Position numbers and translations under genes: made by a program. Below are positions 9,458 to 19,347 of a DNA stretch of 64,000 bases, piece after piece. The DNA is from Aristolochia californica (lineage: Eukaryota > Streptophyta > Magnoliopsida > Piperales > Aristolochiaceae): contig JARWKL010000014.1 of the NCBI GenBank assembly GCA_029961685.1, forward strand, positions 21,276,452-21,340,451, given 5' to 3'. The notes under the pieces are model-generated. The model did no database searches. It saw only the letters and a list, made by a program, of their open reading frames with translations, and was not told the DNA's origin. Position 1 is the stretch's first letter, and every line of letters begins with the position of its first letter.

Positions 9458-11794
9458 CAAGTGTAAGATGAGCTACAAGTCTATACTTAATAATAGAACC
9501 AAAGATTACAACGGCATTTCTGAGTTGCTTTTTTGGGTACTTGGGATAGAACCTATACTCCTCAATTTATATTTCCTATGAGACATGCAAAGATTGATTG
9601 CTCCCCCTTTGCAGGAGAATCTTGGAATCGTGAAAGCATTTGAACCATGGCATCAATGGATAGCTGTCCAGAGAACATTTGATGAAAATAGGAGTTGGCA
9701 TCCACCGTAACATCTTCTGGAAATCCTTCAGATGTAATTGATTCTTCTGTCCCTGTACTTTGTAGTCTGGGAGGCACATGTGTAGAAGTCATTTGTAACC
9801 TTTTCAATTCCTCAGCAAGTTGGTGGGAAATAAGTTGCCCTGAATAAGCTTGAAGGACATTTGAAAAAAAACAGACGTGAGTTCAGCATCAGCACTTATC
9901 AAAGCACCAAACTGCTAGATAGAATTAGTGGACCCATCATTTGAAGCATAGCAGGATATGGCTTTCAAGAATGTGACACAACCCGAAAAGAAAGAATCCT
10001 TATAAGCGATTAGATTCTCATTTAACCATTTTTCAAGATGAATTTGGTCCTTCTTAAAAGCAAGGGCGACCAACTTAATACTAAATGTAAATGGAGTCAT
10101 ATCCAATACAGCAGGGAGGATCTTCAGCTCCTGGAAAATATCCAGAACCTTACTCAAGTTATCTGAATCGACACTCTGTATGTCAACAAGACCGTGTACA
10201 ACAAGATATAGATTAACACTCCATAGATTCTAAAGAATAGCACCTCCCATATAATTCCCAAATATCAGAGGAAAAACTATAGAGGATACTTCATGTTGAA
10301 GGAGGGTAAATGCAGTATTAATATGAGTCAGACCAAAAAGAAATAATTCAGGACACTACTACAGGGGATTCTCAAGAATAGCTCGGACGGCGTTGGCATG
10401 ACCTCTCTCAGCTAATTGCCATAACACCTCAAACAGGTTGTTGGAATTTGTGTTTGTATCAATCGGGCCAGCCCTTGTATATTTACTTGTTGACTTTCCT
10501 AACAGGTTCAAGCCTTTTAGTGCACTGGTTCCAACATGGTATCAGAGCAGGTTGGTCCCGAGTTCAAATCCCGCTACCCCTGAATTTGTCCTGGGTTTTT
10601 CCAGTGAATTTGTCCCGGATTTTTCCGGTGAGTTTGTCCACTGATTTTCCCCGTGCGGGGGAGTATTGGAATTTTTGTTTGTATCAACCGGGCCAGTCCT
10701 TGTATATTTACCTATTGGCTTTCCTAACAGGTTCGAGCCTTTTAGCACAATGGTTTCTGGATTTTCATACCCATTTGAAAGTTTGGATCCCAACTTCCGT
10801 GCAGAAAGAGCAATTGTAAATATCTCAGGAGGTGCAGATATGCCATATCTTAGGAAAGATAACTGCCCTTCAGCAGTCTTCCAAAAAGACCCACAGATGG
10901 CAGTAGGGGAAAAGGTTCCTCAGTTACAATTTTGTAGATGGACATTAAAAGAGAAAAGGCCCCTTCATTAGGAAGGTAAAAGCCCTTGTGATCCAGATTC
11001 TCCATAACAGATATCCAATTAGTGTCAGGAGCAAGTTGTTTAATTGAAGTAGCAAGAACGTCGACACTCCATGAATTCAACCATGATGGCTCGGTAGTTG
11101 AGCCCCATCCAATAGCAGAGCAAAATGTGGGGTATCTATTATGACCATCCTCCAGACCGGCATGAATCCGTGCAACTGTGCTAATAATCCTCCAAATAGT
11201 AACTTCGTTAAGAGGCAAGAAAAGAGATAATATTTGTTTACAATATGAAGAATCAACTGTACGTCCATAGCCTAGCTCCTTCACAACATCTGCCATGCTT
11301 ATTGCTGCCTCCATCTCGTGCAAAAGGACGTCAAAATCATTGTCCTTAGATTCAAAGAATAAGACCAAATGCCTCAGACAGTGGACTTCAAATAATTCAT
11401 CAGGAAGCATGGGGGATAATACACAAGGAGTTCCCTCCTTGAGCTGTAGTAAGGACCACATTTTTGTAAAATAATCCACATACTTGGCAAGGACTTGAGA
11501 CCTAGAGAGAAAGATAAATATATTTTGTATTTGCTCAGTTGAAGTCATGACAATAGGTTTTGCACACAACTCCACAATATAGGTCATGCAAAAATTTTGT
11601 TCTAAGATGCAATTCATCCACAGAAGTATACCCAACAAAATTTTATCACCAACAGTCACACCTGGTTGAAGAATTTTGACAAACAGTGGACGAGCAGCAT
11701 ACAAAACATCCAAAAGATTAAACACAAGGTTGCCAATTGGATAATGGACATGCACACAGCTGCTGTTCTCGGCGAGAGGAAAATAAAACAGCAA
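9458..11794 (-). pseudogene. Intronless fragment of CCR4-NOT subunit NOT1, captured inside R
   Basis: NOT1 is the large scaffold of the CCR4-NOT deadenylase complex. Reading down the minus strand, recognisable NOT1 stretches are NFCMTYIVELCAKP, ELGYGRTVDSSYCKQILSL, SIKQLAPDTNW, MENLDHKGFYLPNEGAF, EEPFPL, then after a frameshift near 10900 WKTAEGQLSFLRYGISAPP. Beyond the TRIM-2 insertion come LAERGHANAVRAILE, FGLTHINTAFTLLQ, VLDIFQELKIL, DANSYFHQMFSGQLSIDAM, and finally YPKKQLRN to HLTL near 9458. About 600 residues of the N-terminal part are spanned without introns, although plant NOT1 genes have many. At least three stops and one frameshift make it a pseudogene. Similarity upstream of about 11600 is weak. 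Confidence 0.87.
10439..10762 (+). mobile_element. TRIM-2: second miniature LTR element, inside the NOT1 fragment
   Basis: A 98-bp left repeat (10439-10536, TGTTGGAATTTG...GTTCCAACA) is followed by TGGTATCAGAGC at 10537-10548. The internal part is about 115 bp, with repeats of GAATTTGTCC and GAGTTTGTCC. A GCGGGGGAG polypurine tract precedes the right repeat (from 10664), which begins TATTGG and loses similarity near 10755. The precise right end and a target duplication are not visible. It differs in sequence from TRIM-1. It splits NOT1 between the segments reading SNGYENPE and LWQLAERGH. Confidence 0.85.
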
Positions 11795-11843
11795 CCAACA
11801 ATATATTTTCTATCATGCTTGGCACTCCCCAAAAAATTCCTTC

Positions 11844-12527
11844 TCAGAATACATACACACAAGCCTGAATACCTTCAATTGGGTAATATTTCTCTGCTTC
11901 ACGGAACAAGGAACATCCCGGCCAAATATTCGAGTAGTGTCGTGCAGCCCCTTGGGAAAAATCCTTTTGACATAAAATTTGATGGCGTTTTCGAAGCTTA
12001 CCCAAAAATACGTTGAAGTGGGTTCCCCGTTGGACTGCCGAGAGCTGGATTGAGAGTGAGAGGTGGTGGTCGGAAGTCGAATCCCACTGGAGTTTTTTCC
12101 GACGGCGCCAACGGAGCTTCGTCCGTGTCCAGTGGTGAAGGGCAGCCCTTTGGGGCTTCGCTAGTGGCCTGGTCAGAACAGGCACTGAAAGATTTTCCTT
12201 CTCTAGTTTGGGACGGAGTGTGGCATGCCATGAGCAGGGGTGGTTTGGTTTCGGAAGTTCTGGATCCCATTGCCCAGCTCGGGATGTTGGCGCATGACAT
12301 CCCTGCTCAAAGTTTTCCAGTGCCAACGAATTCAGACTTTCTCCTGTTCGGATTCCAGTGTCGTCAGATTTCAGAAATTTGGAGTCCGATGTCGGATTTT
12401 TCTCTCCAATTATGGATGTCACCACTGCTGGAGGGACAGAGGCCTCTCTGATGTCGTGCTCAAGGCTTGATCCACTGCCCAGACGAGGAACCTCCCGTGA
12501 ACCCAGAGAGTGGAAAAGTTGGAGCAT
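11844..12527 (-). CDS. R internal open frame, unknown, shared with element C
   Basis: A 227-codon frame lies between the primer-binding site of R and its NOT1 fragment. I do not recognise the product. It is Ser/Pro/Arg/Lys-rich without membrane segments. Part of it (for example QWDPELPKPNHPCS and LAKPQR) has a counterpart in element C at about 19420-19880 (QWDAKNLKSNHPCS, VAKPQR), in the same relative position. Upstream, between LTR and frame, the sequence reads CRVDRSLEMGHN then NVVSEQTTLDDSSS, which resembles the start of gypsy G2 gag. The frame may be a degraded gag replacement or an older host capture. Confidence 0.45.
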   Translation of the reverse strand: MLQLFHSLGSREVPRLGSGSSLEHDIREASVPPAVVTSIIGEKNPTSDSKFLKSDDTGIRTGESLNSLALENFEQGCHAPTSRAGQWDPELPKPNHPCSWHATLRPKLEKENLSVPVLTRPLAKPQRAALHHWTRTKLRWRRRKKLQWDSTSDHHLSLSIQLSAVQRGTHFNVFLGKLRKRHQILCQKDFSQGAARHYSNIWPGCSLFREAEKYYPIEGIQACVYVF

Positions 12528-12643
12528 GGTCTCCCAAAACTTCTAGATCTCCATCTAAATCTCTGTTTGAAGGTCTTCAATGGTTGTACGCCCATCCGCT
12601 GGAGATGAAGAGTCGTCCAAGGTGGTCTGCTCTGATACCACGT

Positions 12644-13177
12644 TGTTATGCCCCATTTCCAGGGATCGATCCACCCGACATTCTCCTCTCGGTTCCATAT
12701 AGGAATACGTTCTGGACGAAGAGTGGGAGTTCTCATAATCCCGGATCTAATACAGAGGCTTGTAGGCAGGGTACCAATTGGACCCATAGGGAGACATGGT
12801 GAGGAAGAGGAAGATGAAGAGTCACTACGACTTCCAACCGGAAGACAAAACGTCAAGCTGCTAGAACCAACAAGGGCGATGAAGAACCGTAGCTGGACGG
12901 TAGGTTTGAGGCAGTAGGAGGAATAGGGCTGATGGGAAAATGGAACTCGAAAAGGGAAGGATGAAGGGCGTGAGAGATAACCAAGCTTTGAAGGAAGCTT
13001 GCACCTGAACCTCGTTCGAAGAGGGAATCCGATCTCAGGCCTCGTGAGAGAGAACCCAATCTCATTTACTTATGACTCAAAGCTTACTTTCCATTCAAAT
13101 GACAACTACGAGAACATTCAAAAAATTACATAAATTATCCTCTACTTACTACTCTAGATGCTATGGAGTCCATAACA
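12644..13177 (-). repeat. R 5' LTR, with adjacent primer-binding site
   Basis: The LTR spans TGTTATGGACTCC...GCATAACA on the minus strand (534 bp). The primer-binding site, TGGTATCAGAGC on the minus strand, occupies 12629-12640, three bases from the LTR. The last part of the LTR can be read as CRVDRSLEMGHN, the counterpart of the R-V-T-R-S-M peptide at the ends of other gypsy LTRs here. Confidence 0.8.
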
Positions 13178-13691
13178 AAGTCGGTGCTCGGGTTGGGGCA
13201 CCGTGATGGAAGAGTTAATTACTACATATAAGTTACCCCCCCCCCCCTTAATTGGCATTTATTATTCTGTCCTGTGGAGGGACACGGTGATGGAGGAGTT
13301 TTTACTACACTTCTGAGCACTACGTATAGACCACTGCCAGAGAATGATAGGAATGTGCCCTACATCCAGCATGGATTATGATTGGAGTATAGAGCGATGT
13401 CATACAGCTTGGAGTGATTTTACTCTCACTTATCTTATGCCAGTTGGGCCTCATGGAATAGAGCACCAGCTTGAGGGGGAGTGTTGGAAGATATGGAGGA
13501 CTGCCAATTTTACAAGAAGATCCTATACATCATTTGTAGCAAGTTGGGAGTTCATGATGTTCTCTCACCCCCAGCTTGAGGGGGAATGTTGAAAGATATG
13601 GAGGACTGCCATTTTATACGAGAAGATCCTATACATTATTTACAGCAAGCTGGGAGTTCATGATGCTCTCTCACCCCATCTTGAAGAGGAG
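13178..13691 (+). mobile_element. F1a 3' internal end with three successive polypurine-tract-like repeats
   Basis: This matches F1 DNA at 4110-4550 (reversed) and 36651-36834. A unit of about 105-110 bp, CAGCTTGAGGGGGAGTGTTG to TTCTCTCACCCC, occurs twice and leads to the true LTR edge, so polypurine-like tracts occur near 13470, 13573 and 13680. An 11-base C run is at about 13236. No coding. Confidence 0.75.
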
Positions 13692-14150
13692 TATTAGAAG
13701 ATGGGCCTAAGCCCAAACAACCAAGGAAGGCCCACATATCCAAGTGTGTTGAAAGATGGGCTCAAGCCCATAAGACCAAGGAAGATCCACATATCCAAGA
13801 GTGTTGGAAGATGGTCCCAAGCCTATAAGATATGGGATCCACCATAATCACGTGATATGGCATAAGAAGCCTTACACAATAAGAAGTCTAACAGAGCCAC
13901 AATTATTATGAACGCAGGTCTCACAAAAGAATTTCAGTTTAAAGGTATTTTAGTCATGTTAGTCTTCTCTTTATATTGGGTTATTTAATTATGCTAGGAC
14001 TAATCTTTAAGTGTTAAAGTTTGGGTGTAATTGGGACAAAGGTAGTCTAACTGTAATTAGACTCTACTATCTTCCTCTATTACAATAGAGTTTTGTGTAC
14101 TGTAATTATAATAATTCAATGAAATATTTCTCTTTTCCATAAATTCAACA
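13692..14150 (+). repeat. F1a 3' LTR with roughly 55-bp U3 repeats
   Basis: The first 170 bp contain three imperfect repeats of GGAAGATGGGCCCAAGCCCA plus ACCAAGGAAGACCCACATATCC. The LTR then follows the family pattern to ATAAATTCAACA at 14150. The next base begins ATTCACAAG, an F1 internal sequence in reverse orientation. Confidence 0.85.
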
Positions 14151-14185
14151 ATTCACAAGAAGGCGATAAAAGACCCACGGGTGGG

Positions 14186-14227
14186 TGTGTGTATATATAT
14201 ATATATAGATAGATAGATAGATAGATA
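14186..14227. repeat. Microsatellite (TG)n(TA)n(GATA)n
   Basis: GTGTGTGTATATATATATA is followed by about six GATA units. The duplicate locus at 37309-37572 carries a much longer TA-rich tract in the same place. Confidence 0.9.
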
Positions 14228-14777
14228 CAATTCTCAATGGCCTAAAAACACCCAACCATGATGGACTTAAACTCCCAACCGAAGCAACACACAAAAGGTT
14301 AGACCAAAGATGTATTTGAGAGTCAAATAAAGAGACACAATAGCTACAGCTGAAATGGGGTCTAGGCCAATATAACACGAACCAAAATAATAAAAATCTT
14401 TGTAAATGACTCATGAAATAATCCGATGCGATTATGTGCACCAAATAATATGTTGACCAAGGAATATGTTGTGAATACCTCAAAATAATAATCCAGCCGG
14501 AGAAATAGAATCGAGTTGCATCGAGTCAAATAGTAGACTAATATAGCTGAGTCATGGAAGAAATATGTATAAAAATTAGGCCCGGACACGTATACCAAGG
14601 TAGAAAATAAGTGGGCTGAATCAGGTAGACCTAGACTGAGTTGACTTGAGTTAACTCGGTAAGGAACAGAACCAATAAACAATCCTTGGGTCTCTAGTTC
14701 ATTGGGTTGCCTCAGGCGGGTCAAATCCAAGACTCTGCAGGCATTGAAATGGCGCTCAATAAAATCAATTTCCTAAC

Positions 14778-15293
14778 TTACGAAATCTGATTTTTCAACA
14801 TCATCCTCCCCACGATGGTGCCGCTTCTGAACAGAGAGAAAAAGTAACAACGTAAGGTCAGTCCGAGACTCAGGTAGAAGATTGTAATCTCCCTGCCTAT
14901 CTTGGCGAGATTGACGCAGCGTGTCCTTCTTCCCCGCGGCACCGAACAGCCTCGTAAAGCACCCAGAGAAAAAGGAATGGACAGCAATGCAGTGACGGAA
15001 CGAAATCCTATTAATTTGGCTGAGAGAGTTCTGGCTTGCCAGTCGAGAAGCAATTCCAACAAATATCCAGAAACAGCAATGAAGATTACAGGAATTTGAA
15101 AAACCAATAGAGAGATTGTGATTTTTACGGCAATCAGGTAGCCAAAAAAATAAACTTCTGAAGATAGATGGCAGCCATCAAAAATAGATTTCTTGAATGA
15201 GATTACGAAAGATAGAAGAGATTCCTGGGTCAACTGGGTCAACAACTCTATTTCCGATTCTTCCTCCAGCATATGACTTTCCAAGATAAACAA
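14778..15293 (-). CDS. Hypothetical 171-codon frame in F1 internal DNA
   Basis: This is the longest frame on the sense strand of F1 copy E1. It is hydrophobic (Leu/Ile/Phe-rich, for example LLVFQIPVIFIAVSGYLLELL). The duplicate copy at 38194-38580 has the same sequence but is broken into two frames by indels and a lost start. I recognise no domain and it has no gag or pol features. It may be chance or an old coding relic. Confidence 0.2.
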   Translation of the reverse strand: MFILESHMLEEESEIELLTQLTQESLLSFVISFKKSIFDGCHLSSEVYFFGYLIAVKITISLLVFQIPVIFIAVSGYLLELLLDWQARTLSAKLIGFRSVTALLSIPFSLGALRGCSVPRGRRTRCVNLAKIGREITIFYLSLGLTLRCYFFSLFRSGTIVGRMMLKNQIS

Positions 15294-15952
15294 CTTTAGT
15301 GTATAACTTGTTGGATCCTTGATTCAGGCTGATCAATACAGCCAGATAAGTCACGAGTTTAAATTAGAATGAATCTGACGGCCAGACTGGACGAGAGTAG
15401 ATTGTGATCCTTCTGAATTGGTTTCAGACCTCGGATGGAAACAAAAATACTTACAAGCAGGACATTGGCACCCTGGACTCGTTGAATTACTATTAATTGC
15501 TTGGAAGGAAGATAGAGCTTTCAAAAATATATGGATGCCTTTAATTCAGCTTAATATGAAGAGATACTAACACCAACCGAAACTTTTTTGGATGTTGGCT
15601 GGTTGCTAGAGCAAAGGTACCAGATCACCTTTGATTATTTCAATGTGAATATATCTTTAAATATAGATCAGATTGACATGAAACTTTCTCCTTTTGAAAC
15701 TAGACTTAAGTACCTTTCATCCAAGTATAAATTCTCTTCATAAAATATACTTCTATTGAGATATATAATCTGATAGATTTCGGTCACTATAATCTGGTTA
15801 AACTAAATACTCATTCTCCTTTTTCCAGTATGACCATTGACTCTTCCAAGATCAATATCTCCATATAAAAAGCTCAAATCGAGAATTGGTTAAATAGGTA
15901 AAAAAATAGATTTATATATCTTTCTTGTGATATATAATTCTCCATATAAAGT

Positions 15953-16441
15953 TATTGAATTTATGGAAAAGAAAAATACTTCATTGACTTCATAAACTTA
16001 TTATAATCAGAATACATGAACCTCTATTTATAATAGAGGAAGGTAGTAGAGTCCAGTTACAATAAAACTACCTTTGTCTCAATTACACCCAAACTTTAAC
16101 ACTTAAAGATCAGTCCTAGCATAATTAAATAACACAATATTTATAAAAGACAAACATAACTCAAACTAGAACTCTTCTAGGACGTGACCATAAGATAAAG
16201 ATGCCTTTGTGAGTCCTTCTTGATCTTCCAACTTATGTCATAAGGATGTCAGCTCATGGTAATCATGGTGGGTCCTACTTCTTATGGGCTTGCGCCCATC
16301 TTGTGGACCTTCCTTGGTCGTGTGGCCCATCTTATGATACTCTTAGTTATGTAGGCCTTCCTTGGTCGTGTGGCCTCTTATGATACTCTTAGTTATGTAG
16401 GCCTTCCTTGGTCTTGTGGGCTTGGGCCCTATCTTCCAACA
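15953..16441 (-). repeat. A 3' LTR, with a 47-bp internal duplication
   Basis: It is 47 bp longer than its 5' LTR partner. The difference is a tandem copy of the segment CTTATGATACTCTTAGTTAT plus GTAGGCCTTCCTTGGTC near 16320-16420. The plus-strand left end is TATTGAATTT where the partner has TGTTGAATTT. Confidence 0.9.
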
Positions 16442-16620
16442 CTCTCCCTCAAGCTGGGGGTGAGAGAACATTAAGAACTCCCAGCTTCCTATAAATGATG
16501 TATAGAATCTTTTTGTATAAAATGGAAGTCCTCCAATCTTCCAACACTCCCCCTCATGCTGGTGCTCTCTTCCATGTGGCCTAATTGGCCAATTGAGGGA
16601 GGTATAACATAGATGTAATA

Positions 16621-16850
16621 ATATGTTCCACCGTCATGGTGTCCCAACCGTTGACATTTGATATTTTTTACGGGGTATTAAGTTCCTCCGTCATGGAATC
16701 CCAACCATTGAAAATTTTTTAATATTTTTGACAGGGTATTTAGTTCCTCCGTCATGTAATCCCAACCGTTGGCATTTGATATTTTTGACAGCCTATTAAG
16801 TTCCTCCATCATGGAATCCCGACCATTGACATTTTTTATATTTTTGATGG
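16621..16850. repeat. Roughly 60-bp tandem repeat inside A
   Basis: About four units of TTGACATTTGATATTTTTGA plus CGGGGTATTAAGTTCCTCCG and TCATGGAATCCCAACC. The units diverge by a few bases. No coding meaning is apparent. Confidence 0.85.
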
Positions 16851-18205
16851 GGACAAATAAATAATGGTATGAGGCCACCTCTTCTTCAAAAATAATATCC
16901 CCAAAGAGACATAATAGTTGCAGCTGAATATGACACGACTATCTTCCAACCCATATAACATGAACCAAATAATAAACTTTATAAAAGAACCTATGAAATA
17001 ATCCAATATAAAATTTTCTTGTTAGATGCACAAGTTTCATCTTTCATACTCCCCCTTTCTTGAATATTTTGGTCACATAAACTTATCCACAACATAAGGA
17101 ATAAAATACCTCTTTCTTGTACTTCTTCTACTTCTCCCCCTCAAGTTGGGAAGTAATGGCAATGATCCCAACTTAAATCAAGTATCATAGATGTAACAAT
17201 AAGCCAAAATAATATAGATGTATAAATAAGCCCTCAAACCAGGGAGAAGTGAGATATTTTTCTGATATATCAACTCAAAAAGTGACACAAAACAATTGGC
17301 ATAAATTTCTGATTTTTCAATACAATAGAATACTATCATAACCTTTGATTCTTCCGATGTGAATATATCTTTAAATATAGATCAGATTGACATGAAATTT
17401 TCTCCTTATGAAACAATATTTAAATTCCTTTCATCCAAGTACAACTTCTCTTCATAAAATATAATTATCAGAAGATAAATGATATGATAAATTTCGCTCT
17501 CTGTCATCTAGCCGAACTAAGCATTGTTTCTCCTTTTTTTCCAGAATGACCATTGACTCCGCCGAAATCAATATCTCCTTATAAAAAATTCATAATTAAA
17601 ATTAGTTGAATATTTAAGAAAATATACTTACTTATCTTTCTTTTGATATATAATTCTTCATATAAAGTGTCTTTCTTGATAGCAAGAACTACCTCAGAAG
17701 TTGAAGTTTTCTACTGTTGTTGCTCGTTTTCAATCTGACCTTTGCTTCTTCCAATATCGATTTCTCTTTGTAGATAACTCAAATAAAAAATTGGTTGAAT
17801 ATTTAAAGTAATAGACTTAAATATATTTCTTTTGATATATATTTATCCATATAAATTCTAGTTCTTGATAGCATAAAATACCTTGGAATTTGAAGCTTTC
17901 TATTGCTGCTCAAACCTTTTTGCAATCTGAACTTCGCTCATTCAAATATCGATATCTCTCTATAGATAACTCCAATTGGAAAAAATAATTTTTCCTTGGA
18001 AAGTAGACTAAAATATATTTCCGTAAGTATATAATTTATAATATAAAAATCTCAGTATAGAGCTAAAAAATACAAATAAAACTCCTAGTATAGGGACTAA
18101 AATAAATAACTATGAACCTAGACTTAGGGTTTAGGGTTTAGAGAAAAGGATCTCATTATCTTTGTGGATTGACCAAGTTAACTCATAGAGCCCGCTCTGA
18201 TACCA

Positions 18206-18647
18206 TGTTGAATTTATGGAAAAGAGAAATACTTCATTGACTTCATAAACTTATTATAATCAGAATACATGAACCTCTATTTATAATAGAGGAAGGTAGT
18301 AGAGTCCAGTTACAATAAAACTACCTTTGTCCCAATTACACCCAAACTAACACTTAATGATAAGTCCTAGCATAATTAAATAACTCATTATTTATAAAAG
18401 ACAAACATAACTCAAATTAGAACTCTTCTAGGATGTGACCATAAAATATAAGATGTCTTTGTGAGTCCTTGTTGATCTTCCAACTTATGTGATAAGGATG
18501 TCAGCTCGTGGTACTCATGGTGGGTCCCACTTCTTATGGGTTTGGGCCCATGTTGTGGACTTTCTTTGGTCGCGTAACCCATCTTATAATACTCTTAGTT
18601 ATGTGGGTTTTCCTTGGTAGTGTGGGCTTGGGCCCTATCTTCCAACA
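18206..18647 (-). repeat. A 5' LTR with adjacent primer-binding site
   Basis: On the plus strand it begins TGTTGAATTTATGG and ends CTTCCAACA. GCTCTGATACCA at 18194-18205 is the initiator-Met primer-binding site read on the minus strand, with no gap to the LTR. Plus-strand TCTATTTATAATAGAGG contains the reversed TATA region. A CTTAGGGTTTAGGGTTTAG motif lies about 80 bp inside the element (near 18122). Confidence 0.9.
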
Positions 18648-18768
18648 AAAGTCTAATTCTTTATAGCATAAAATAGCTCAAAAGTTGAAGCTTTCTATTG
18701 CTGCTTGAACCTCTTTTGCAATTTGACCTTTTCTGCTTCAAATATTGATTTCTCTTTGTAGATAACTT

Positions 18769-19138
18769 TGTTATACACGCAATAAAATTATTAAGTTATT
18801 TAGAGTCTAATTAATTATTTTTCTTTTATTTACTTTATTTTATTTCAGTTAAAGAATTAATAGGCCATAGGGTCATTTTTATAATATTTTATCTACAGAG
18901 GTATTTTTGTAATATTTATCTTAAACTTTGTAAGGGTGAACCCTATTTGAGGGGTACGAGTGATGAGAAGGACAAGCATTGATTTAGAGTAAACAAGGGT
19001 TTTGAGTTCTCCTCAATAATTTCAGGGATGTGCGTACTCCTCAAAGAACTTAGGGTTTTCAAGGTCCCCTTTGGCTTGATTTTTGTCATTCTCTTCTTCC
19101 TCCCTACAAATCGCCGTGTCAGATCCGGGATCATAACA
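18769..19138 (+). repeat. C 5' LTR
   Basis: This 370-bp LTR pairs with 27476-27842. Near its centre is AAGGGTGAACCCTATTTGA. The 3' end can be read RRVRSG, close to the R-R-V-T-R-S-M end of gypsy LTRs here. TGGTATCAGTGT follows after two bases. Confidence 0.88.
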
Positions 19139-19161
19139 ACTGGTATCAGTGTGGGAACACA

Positions 19162-19347
19162 ATGAGCAATTATTCATCCCAAGGAAAATGGATTGTCATG
19201 CTCGACCTATTGAATGAAATACATCCAGGACTTATAGTATGGGAAGAAGCCTTGCAGTATGGAATGCGTAAAACTTCCATTAAAATTTATGCAATTGAGA
19301 AGCATCTCGCTGCCACAGAAAAGGTCAAACGACCTAAACTCGCTTGA
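19162..19347 (+). CDS. Small unknown frame after the C primer-binding site
   Basis: The 61-codon frame begins MSNYSSQGKWIVMLDLL and sits where gag would start. No recognised domain. The frame is followed by stop-containing sequence in several frames. It may be a gag remnant or chance. Confidence 0.3.
   Translation: MSNYSSQGKWIVMLDLLNEIHPGLIVWEEALQYGMRKTSIKIYAIEKHLAATEKVKRPKLA

Larger units (their letters stand above)
9341..13177 (-). mobile_element. R: non-autonomous gypsy-like LTR element carrying a NOT1 fragment
   Basis: Read on the minus strand: 5' LTR 13177-12644, primer-binding site 12640-12629, internal region to 9387, a GGAGGGAAGTGA-type polypurine tract, and a 46-bp stub of 3' LTR (9341-9386). 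The stub matches the end of the 5' LTR at 13132-13177. The LTR starts TGTTATGGACTCCATAGCA, as in the gypsy elements here (G2, S1, S2). There is no protease, RT or integrase. The interior is an unidentified coding-like segment followed by a NOT1 gene fragment. Comparison with F1 at 4510-4560 suggests most of the 3' LTR and about 13 bp of host DNA were deleted together. Confidence 0.72.
5246..14150 (+). mobile_element. F1a: non-coding LTR retrotransposon of family F1, plus strand, broken up by K and R
   Basis: The element has a 5'-truncated 5' LTR (5246-5482), a primer-binding site, internal DNA (5495-6744, 9071-9340, 13178-13691) and a 3' LTR (13692-14150). K (6745-9070) and R (9341-13177) lie inside it. 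The pieces join correctly when K is removed, using the reverse-strand F1 copy near 5010 as a guide. No gag or pol reading frame occurs in the F1 DNA. It is best described as a LARD-like non-autonomous element. The sequence just past the 3' LTR is the interior of another F1 copy, so F1a appears to have landed in a relative. Confidence 0.75.
15953..18647 (-). mobile_element. A: F1 element with both LTRs and exact target duplication, inside E1
   Basis: LTRs are at 15953-16441 (3') and 18206-18647 (5'), with the primer-binding site 18194-18205 and polypurine tract from 16442. Perfect AAAGT duplications are at 15948-15952 and 18648-18652. The uninterrupted target (CCATATAAAGTCTTGTTCTT) is present at 39360 and similarly at 62590. 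The 1.75-kb interior has no gag or pol, so this is a full-length non-autonomous element. The inner parts near 17630-18070 match 5495-5800 in reverse. Confidence 0.94.

Noticed and set aside
18122..18142. TTTAGGG repeats as interstitial telomere DNA
   Set aside because: Only about two and a half units, inside an F1 leader; such short motifs are common in plant 5' leaders.
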